Shown: positions 57,127 through 64,000 of the stretch, piece by piece
How the letters are laid out: each line of letters opens with the position of its first letter
How positions within the stretch are numbered: position 1 is the stretch's first letter
Source of the DNA: Ganoderma boninense
Lineage: Eukaryota > Basidiomycota > Agaricomycetes > Polyporales > Polyporaceae
DNA: 64,000 nucleotides
Direction: 5' to 3'
Assembly (NCBI GenBank): GCA_002900995.3
Contig: CM035305.1
Span: forward strand, 248,001-312,000
Program-made: the position numbers and the translations under genes
Notes under the pieces: model-generated
What the model was told of the DNA's origin: nothing
The model's database searches: none
Seen by the model: only the letters and a program-made list of their open reading frames with translations

Positions 57127-57160
57127 CTAGACCGCCTAGCCCATGGACGAGGCGGTCTAG
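57127..57160. repeat. 11-base-pair inverted repeat with 12-base loop
   Basis: CTAGACCGCCT (57127-57137) pairs exactly with AGGCGGTCTAG (57150-57160). It lies 14 bases after the 46-base palindrome, so two strong hairpins are adjacent. Confidence 0.85.
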
Positions 57161-57356
57161 GGTGACACTGTGGGCGAATGGGGTTGGAACGTCCGCCGAA
57201 ATGCTCGCCGAAGTGTTCACAGTAATATTTCCTGAAACGCTCGCCCTAACGTTTCGTGAAACGTTTGGGGAAATGGTCGCGCGAATGACGGGGCAGGAAT
57301 CTAGCCGCCTGAGGAAACGCTCAGCGAAACAGTCGCGCGAATCGTCAATGAACGAC

Positions 57357-58739
57357 TTAGAAGTCATTAGCCTCACCTTGATTTTGATTATAAGAACCTG
57401 TGCGCGTAAGGTGAGAGGTGTGTCGCTGGTATATAAGGTGGCGTAGGAGTAGGCTGACCTGTATTATGTTCTTTGTCCCAAACACCGGGGAAAACTTGGC
57501 TTCCGCCGGCGGCGGGGAATTGTTGTCCGGAGGCATCACTGACACGATCCAGGAGATCTTGTCGAGTGAGGTGTGGCCCTATATGTGAATACAGTGTGAG
57601 CTTCTATGCAGACCCATTCCCGGGAGGACAAACCTCCTGCAGAGTCTTGGACAGGTGGAACAATTTTGGCGAGGCGAGCATTCGCCAGATCATTAGCCGG
57701 ACCGCCCGAGGAAATATTTCCACGAACGTTTGCTGAATCATTCGCGGAACCATCCACGAGACCTTGGGTGTTGAATTCGGCGTCGGAATGATACTCCGTG
57801 TGGTGCAAAGAGCGAATATTGTGCCCCAGCGGAGTGCGGAAAGCGATGGGCCCACTGGGTCCTTCATCTCGAAGATCGGACAGACCGGGAGGCATGAACG
57901 GTAACGGCGGAAGTGCGCCAGCACCGTCGCCATCGTGGACCCCTTCTTCGGTCTGAAGATTGTCAGGGCCCGGAGCGGGCGCGGCCGGATGATCGTCGAT
58001 GGGACTCTCTCCCGTGTGCCTCCCAGCACCTCCTCCAGACACGTCGGCGAGGCCTGGGTTCAGTCCCAGCACACTGTGAACAACAGCATGCTCCGTCTCA
58101 GTCGTAGGCTCAAGTGCACGTTCAGAGTCTGCCACGCGCATTTCAGGCGATGCTGCACGTGGACGACGTCAGTCGTAACCCATAACAAACACTTACGTAT
58201 ATCACTTACGAGGGGCACGGGTAACGGAGCCGCTTGGGGTCCGAGGTTGGTTGCCCACCTCTTGAGGTGGGCTCGAAAGAGGCGACGTCATGCTGGACCT
58301 TGTGGTAGACGACGCGCGACCGGCACTCCCTGCCGCCAGCAACCTTAATACTACGCGAATTATAGACAATATGGGAAACTATCGCACCTTCCGTTTCTTG
58401 AGCGGCGGCCATGGAGGACGTGTCTACGTGAGGACCCTTCGACACACCGCGTCCTTTCACTGACATTTGGGCAGGGGGGGGGAGCTTAATGGCGCTAACG
58501 GGAGCCGCTGGTACTGGACAAACGTTGCGTCAAATGTCGCGTCAAACGCGTGTAAGACGCGAGAAAGACATTGGCTTACCGTTGCGTTTTCTCAGGCTCA
58601 TTTCATGTGTTGATGATACCGGCGGCTGTGCTCTGGCCTTCGATGCCTTTGGAGTCGGAGAGCCTTCTTGAGGTGGAACGTGTTGCGTTCCTTGGCCCGT
58701 CTCTGGCCTGGGGGTCTTCTGGGTGTTCTTTGGCTGCAT
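57357..58739 (-). CDS. Large uncharacterised low-complexity protein, 5' part
   Basis: Exons: 58739-58580, 58459-about 58265 (weak donor GTGGGC) or 58210, 58152-57634, 57578-57459, 57397-57357. The start is MQPKNTQKTPRPETGQGTQH. A mixed domain follows (GAIVSHIVYNSRSIKVAGG, ECRSRVVYHKVQHDVASFEP), then a Pro/Gly-rich region and ANDSANVRGNIS-like repeats that resemble the coding minisatellite of the downstream part. PHLTRQDLLDRVSDASGQQF and GGSQVFPGVWDKEHNT come next. As drawn, it ends at TAA 57357. A donor just before (CAAG|GTGAGG) could instead splice into the repeat array and on to the exon at 55553, making one gene with the 51915-55553 part. I favour one gene but cannot prove it. Confidence 0.55.
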
Positions 58740-60087
58740 GATGTCAGAACTAGCATTGAATACCCTGCTAACCGATGAGCGTACCATGGCTGCTCGCTGG
58801 TGTCGGGGGATGGTTGAGGATAACGATGAGGCAATACACTAGAGGTGTCAGGCTCGTGGGTGGTAAGAGGGACGTGGGAGTGCTGTCCCAAGAGTACAGG
58901 TCAGATTTCCGAACTGAACTGAAGCCCCAGGGCAAACACGGATAGATGAAAGATCGCACCTCCGTCTAAGTAGGGAGCACCGCAGAAACGAAGAGAGGTA
59001 ACCGGCCCTGGGACCGGTGTTTCCTCATCCAAGAAGCTGGTGTACAAATTCCCCCCTCTACATGCAAGCAAAATAACAAACTTCCAGAGAGGCTGTAAGA
59101 CTTCGCTTGGATGCAGGAATATCCCGTACAACTCACCTCCAGCACATCACAGCTAAATCTCCCTCCCCGCCGAATGCCCCATATCCAAAAGTGCCAACGC
59201 CGTTTACATCTGAACCCGATTCGCCAGCATGCAGGGGTGGAGAGCAGCTATCAATCCCAGTCCGATTCGCCACCACACGGTACGCACGGCAGGGAGGTCC
59301 GCAGGCGGCTTCGATCGAACAAGGACCTGGTTCTATCGTCAGTCGACAATCCAGCGGGAGATACCAATCTAGTGGCCTTACCACCTTCATTCGTAGTCAA
59401 ATGGCTCAGATGACTCACTGCCTTATGCCTCCCTCCCGATGGGGAGAAAGGAACGACGAGCTAGGATCACATATGAACTTTTCAGTCTCTGGAGAAATTT
59501 GACAGCGTTGACCGTACCTTCTCAATGCATCCCAAAGATGGACGTCTTGTAGATTCTCCCTAGAGGTCTGCCTAGGTGATACAAGCGGAGGAAGACCATC
59601 GACGTGTTAGAATAACGGGAGACCGGCTGTTGCCGTCGTCTGATCGAGGCGCCACACGAACATCATTCTGCTCTATGAGCTACCTAATTCGGTACTGAAA
59701 TCCCTCCATCCACGTGGCACATTCTAAGAACGCAAGACAATGCCAATTAATTTAGTCTTACATGGAAGTACATCGTTGAGAGATGCTCAACGCTCCCCGC
59801 CGGCACAAGATAGGTGGACCTAAATTATCCTATGGACGTAGCGTAGATGGAAAGGAAGACCTGAATGGGGCCATACATAGTCTAAATACGACAAGGCAAG
59901 GCAGGAAATTGCAGAGGAAGGCGCTACACTGAGACATTGCACGGGAAGTGACCTTCAAGGACAATTGCGCCTGTTACCGTACATCTATCACCGGTACAAA
60001 GACAGCATTCAGGCTAAACCATCAGCGTACACCGGCGACAACCGTGAGAAAGACGAAAGGACGCGACGTAGACCACGAGACAGCACG
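58740..60087. other. Intergenic region, possible unassigned minus-strand exon
   Basis: A minus-strand frame at 59390-59133 starts with a true ATG, reads MKVVRPLDWYLPLDC and ends GAFGGEGDLAVMCW next to a GTGAGT donor. I found no partner exon or family. The rest shows nothing. The region carries the promoter of the gene at 58739. Confidence 0.4.
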
Positions 60088-63000
60088 CTACACGCCCTTC
60101 TCCCCATACGAGCGCGACCCGACCCTGCTCGCCACACCCGGAATATCGTCGACGTCGTACGGACCAACAGATAAGCAGTCCATCATCGACTCCCAGAGGT
60201 TGCAACAGTGAACCTTCATCGAATGACGAATGGAGGCTTGTCGGCGTGCGAAAGAGTCCGCGCCCTCGCGGTAGTCCGAACTGGCCGCGAAGGCGCTACC
60301 GACTTGGGTTTCCCACCAATGCGCGCGCTGCTCGTGGCTAGCAATCGCTCGGCACATGTCGTCGTGAAGGGACTTGCACATCTGCATGCTGGCTCGGGCG
60401 TGAGCCCTAGCGTCGCACCACTCCACACGGAGCGCTGCAAATGACCTTGTCAACGCGCACGTCACGACCAAAGTGTCCGGCCAGACGTACCAGCATTCAA
60501 TTCCTTGTTCACGTCCAAGTCCAACAAATAAGCCCGGTCGAGGAGAGCTGTGTGACCGAAATGCCAGATCCAAGGAGCGCAGATTCCCTTCGTCGTCGAT
60601 AAGTACCTGATGTCAGCGTCCTCGAGTTCTTGAAGGTAACCCTCTTCCATGGTCTCGCCGAGAACTGGGGCTAGAGTCACCAAGGCGGAGTGCGCAACCC
60701 GATAGCGGCAGACATCCAACCGAATCTTAGCTCGTACAACGTCAGCAACAAGATTCGCCCTCTCCTCGACGCCAGGGTTCTTGTAAGCGCAGGAACGAAG
60801 GAACTCGAGGACCTCAAGGTGGGCACGTAAGTAGGCAAGAGCGTCATAGGCTTGCGCCTCTCGCAAGCGCCATTCATGCTGGAAAAGACGGACGTCGGGA
60901 ACCTCGACGGAAAACAGAGAGGAGGGCAAGTACAAGGGAAGGTCCTGGGCTGACACGGTCACGGCGACGTTCGCATAATCTGCGCGCAGTGATGCGATGA
61001 TGGGGATGAGGTTTTGGGCGGTATCATGCCATGCGTCGATGCGCTGTCGCAGACGGCCCTGCTCCCCGACAATCCCCACTTCACAGAGGCCGCTGGACTG
61101 ATGCCGTACGCCAACAACCATGGCGGAGAGTTGGATCCTGTCCATCGCAGATGTAAGAACAGAGATCAGATAGGCTATCAAGAACTTACTGTTGGTCCTC
61201 GAGGTCTAGTCCAGCAGCGATGACGCCGCTGATGGTTTCCTGCTCCCCACCTACAAACTTTCCTTGCCCAGATTGAATCGCCCTCAAGTCTTCCTCGTAC
61301 AAGTCCGCACGGACCTTCTTCTGGCCCAGAACTACCACCACATACACTTAGCACGAGCGTCCAAACCCGAAAGATTGATGACTCACGAGAATGACGGAAC
61401 TCGAACGGGTTAAAATCATCCTCGCCCTCCGCGCCGTCCATCTCCCACCTGAGAACCATCTTGATCCACGTGTCCACACAGTCCCGAGGCAGAAGGTCGT
61501 TGAGAGCGTTATACACATCGCCGTACAGACAACGTTGGGAGACAGCCTGCTCAGCATCTAAAAGAAGAGTCATAGCTGCCCTTGCGTCAGAAGGGCTGCG
61601 CTTAGAATGGACGAAGGGACGCACGCAAGGTGGTAACCTCGTCCCAGTTCCAACTTTCGAAAGGGTGTTTGCAGGATATGCTGGATGAATCACGGCGGAT
61701 CGGGAACGTCGCCCGTGCGATCTCAGTGAGAAGAAGGTCGTGCACATGTGTGCCGTGCTCCTCCGGCTGACAGCTCGCATCGCTCGGGGTGCTGTCCGGA
61801 CAGTCCGAATTCTCACCGTGAAGAAGTACACTTGATGTCCAAGGAGTCTCGAGACTGTCATCCGCCACGACGGGTGAGGATGGGTAACAGGGAGAAGAGT
61901 CAGTGGTCAAGGCGTACCCGATTTCGCCGACGAGTTCTGATGGGCGGATCTCTCCATGGTGGCATGTTCCAGAAGTCGAATCTGCGATGTGTAAGCACGA
62001 TTCTCCCAGGTGGTCATCGGGAGCCGGCTTTACCATGCTCCCCGACCGTCGTGCCTCCGTACCGGGACAGAGAGCAACGCGATATTCCAAGCCTCGGACG
62101 CCTATTGAAGTGAAGGAGGCGATGGAGCCAACTAATGAAACCAAGGATTAGAAGATGCCGTATGCGCGAAGAAGGAAAAACTCACCTTGGCTTTGCAGAC
62201 ACATGTTCGGAAATATCGACAAGATCACGAGGCGAGCATGTCGGGCAATGGTCCGACGGGCGCTCGACCAGGCGCCCTGCAGCCCCTGTCCTCCTCAACG
62301 TTTTCAGCACTTGCCATTCCCGTATCGTGATCAGGAACGCGGGTAGGTGATTCTATGCAAATGTCAGTAGGCGATAAGGAAAGAACCAGTGACATACGCA
62401 CCGCCGGTGGGCAGACGCCAGTATTATCCATGACGCTCAGCAACATACGATAGTAGGCCAAGGCAGAGACATTCGCCTGAGAGGAGAGAAGATGGAAGTG
62501 CTCAAGGAGGCGAAAAGTGGCAGCCGTTTGGAGCTCTTGACATGACGCGGGGAACCATTGCTGCCGGAGCAGCTGGATGTAAGGAGGCAACGCGTTCTCA
62601 CAACTGCAGAACATGATGCCGACCTGGTGAACGCCCGACAGGTCGAGGATAAAGATCGAGCCAGAAACAGAGACGTCGGGAGCCGGGCACTTCTCGCCCG
62701 CGGGATGGCCTAACTGGAGGCGGAGGCCGAGAAGGGAGAGCTCCACTGGTTCAAACCGGCTACCAGTCCACCTCTGTGGCAACGATATTGTCCGTCAGCA
62801 TCACGTAGATAGGTTCAGAAGCTATGATGATGACTTACCTTGATCCTATGAAGTGGATGCCGCTCATGCTTGGCCACACAGCATGCCACGCAATACAGTC
62901 CGCCATCCAAACATTCATCGCAACGAATGCCATGTCCTTCACTGAGGGGTTCGCCGCAACCACAACATGCACCGCTAGTGAAGTCACCTCGTCCCTCCCG

Positions 63001-63491
63001 GCGTATCACTTCGGGAAGATACTTCTCCGCATGCTTCAACCATCGCTGTACAGATCGATCCTGCAGATGGACCGCGTCTAGTACGCGAGTATATCGGCGT
63101 CTAGGGGGACCTGATGCACCGTCGTAAATAGTGTTTGCTGAAGTAGGTCGGACTCGACGCTTGATAGGTAGTGGTAAACGTGGTTGATATCGTACCACGC
63201 CTCGAGCCTTTCTGCGGCAACGTCCAGGAGAGCAGTCGCAGTGGCGGATGAGGGTGGAGATGGGCTTTCAGACCCCGAGGAAGAGGAGCTGAGAATGAAC
63301 TTGGGCGACGTGCGGGCGCTGCTTCTGCGGCTACGAACGATGGGGATGGAGGGTAACGTGAACTTACGCCCGCCAAAATGTGCCTGGAAAAATGGATCCC
63401 GCTCGCTCCGACCTGCGTTGCGGCGATTCGCGTGGCTGGGAGGAGGGTAGACGGAGACGAGGAGGTGCTCGAGTGTCGCTCGGATCCCCAT
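60088..63491 (-). CDS. KDZ transposase-like gene with CxC2-type cysteine cluster, catalytic core not found
   Basis: Firm exons: about 63100-62839, 62773-62402, 62352-62186, 61317-61190, 61137-60491, 60434-60088. The CxC2-like cluster reads ACCGCGEPLSEGHGIRCDEC, YCVACCVAKHERHPLHRI, then LGLRLQLGHPAGEKCPAP, the N-terminal layout of basidiomycete KDZ transposases. IREWQVLKTLRRTG with HCPTCSPRD follows. The C-terminal helical part is also typical: FESWNWDEVTTL, ADLYEEDLRAIQSG, EWRLREAQAYDALAYLRAHL, LRVEWCDARAHARA. The segment between (about 62150-61650), where the KDZ catalytic domain should lie, holds an unrelated Cys/Ser-rich frame. Two splice phases there do not close and the N-terminal exons (ATG 63491) are unresolved. 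Likely a degenerate or repurposed copy. No element termini were found. Confidence 0.7.
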
Positions 63492-64000
63492 AGTGGTGGT
63501 GCCTGGGGGGAAGCGGGGAAGGGAGGGGAAATGGCTCGGGCTTATCACTAACTCTTGGAAGGAGGTCTAGGGATAGATCTGCTCTGTAAACGAGGCAATT
63601 GTTTAGCCAAAGAGTAGAAGACTAAGGCTGAGCACGGATCCAGCTCACTTTGCAGATCGATCTGCAAAATCCGGAGCTGTATCCGCAATGAGCTGTATCC
63701 GCGGATCCAGCTCATTGCAGCTCCAGATCGCTGCAGCTCTGGATCAAGGCAATAGGAAAAATTTAGGTGATCCGCGGATCGACAAAGTTGTAAACTAGAG
63801 CCTTTGAACACCTTCATGCATTAGAATTCTGCATGTTTAGCAGTATTTAGGCAAGAAAAGTAGTTAGATAACAAGATATATGTCAGAAACATATGATCTT
63901 TGCAAAAAACCTGTGGATTATCCGCGATCCGGATCCGTTTGATCCGGATCCGCACTGATCCGGAGCCGTGGATCATGATCCGCACAGCTCTGGATCAAGC
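63492..64000. repeat. GATC-palindrome-rich AT-leaning repeat region at the window edge
   Basis: From about 63640 the sequence is packed with GGATCC, GCGGATCC, CAGATCGATCTG and ATCCGGATCC. AGCTGTATCCGC and CAGCTC...GGATC segments recur in both orientations. It continues past the right edge. It is perhaps the end of an interspersed element or a satellite; no coding sequence seen. Confidence 0.55.

Larger units (their letters stand above)
55690..57340. repeat. Long 12-base minisatellite with ~226-base higher-order units
   Basis: Units alternate between GAAACGTTCGCT-like and GAAATGGTCGCC-like 12-mers. They are organised in larger blocks, each ending in a spacer with GAAACGGTCGCGCAACC- or GGTCGCGCGAGC-like sequence. 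Two adjacent blocks are near-identical with a 226-base offset (55965-56110 versus 56191-56336). On the plus strand the array reads ETFAEMVA repeats (open 55700-56074). On the minus strand other frames read SNVS/ANIS-like or FQRTFRLP-like repeats. It falls between the two annotated parts of the large minus-strand gene. Confidence 0.85.

Noticed and set aside
52575..57340. CRISPR-like arrays
   Set aside because: The repeats are contiguous 12-base units without unique spacers, in a eukaryotic coding context. They are minisatellites.
63640..64000. Telomere or subtelomere repeat at the right edge
   Set aside because: No TTAGGG-type units are present; the repeats are GATC-centred palindromes.

Overview
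The window looks like nuclear DNA of a basidiomycete fungus, most likely an Agaricomycete. The evidence is GC-rich coding sequence, multi-exon genes with 45-80 base GT-AG introns (up to 15 exons per gene), a chromodomain-bearing Ty3/gypsy element, and a gene built like a KDZ transposase with a CxC2-type cysteine cluster, a family typical of mushroom-forming fungi. Exon borders below were placed by hand from splice signals, phase closure and paralog comparison.

Layout. 1-10352: the 3' part of a Ty3/gypsy chromovirus (gag-protease, pol, an extra third ORF, 3' LTR); its 5' LTR lies left of the window. It sits inside exon 13 of a major facilitator gene, whose last three exons follow at 10353-11040. 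Two intact paralogs of that transporter lie at 13207-15887 (minus) and 28922-31650 (plus), both with the same 15-exon plan. Between them are an uncharacterised zinc-finger protein with a SUMO-interaction-like motif (18517-20127, minus), exocyst subunit Exo84 (21020-23678) and a small secreted or tail-anchored protein (24128-24975, minus).

32352-47671 is a compact housekeeping block: RidA (minus), a membrane-anchored MOSC protein (minus), an F-box protein (minus), a Pin1-type prolyl isomerase (minus) divergent from proteasome subunit alpha-5 (plus), tRNA-dihydrouridine synthase Dus2 (plus), inositol monophosphatase (plus) and a sugar porter (minus). These genes serve protein quality control, tRNA modification, metabolite clearance and transport; apart from the shared Pin1/alpha-5 promoter region no pathway links them.

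48522-64000 is accessory sequence, with genes all on the minus strand. It holds two relatives of the zinc-finger/C-terminal-domain protein, a large low-complexity gene (in two annotated parts, perhaps one gene) threaded with a 12-base minisatellite, long palindromes, and a KDZ-type gene whose catalytic core appears to be missing. The window ends in dense GATC-palindrome repeats.

The most unusual material is the minisatellite-rich gene at 51.5-58.7 kb, the small family sharing a C-terminal helical-looking domain, the core-less KDZ gene, the accessory ORF in the retrotransposon, and an AT-rich, start-less open frame at 35.5-36.0 kb.
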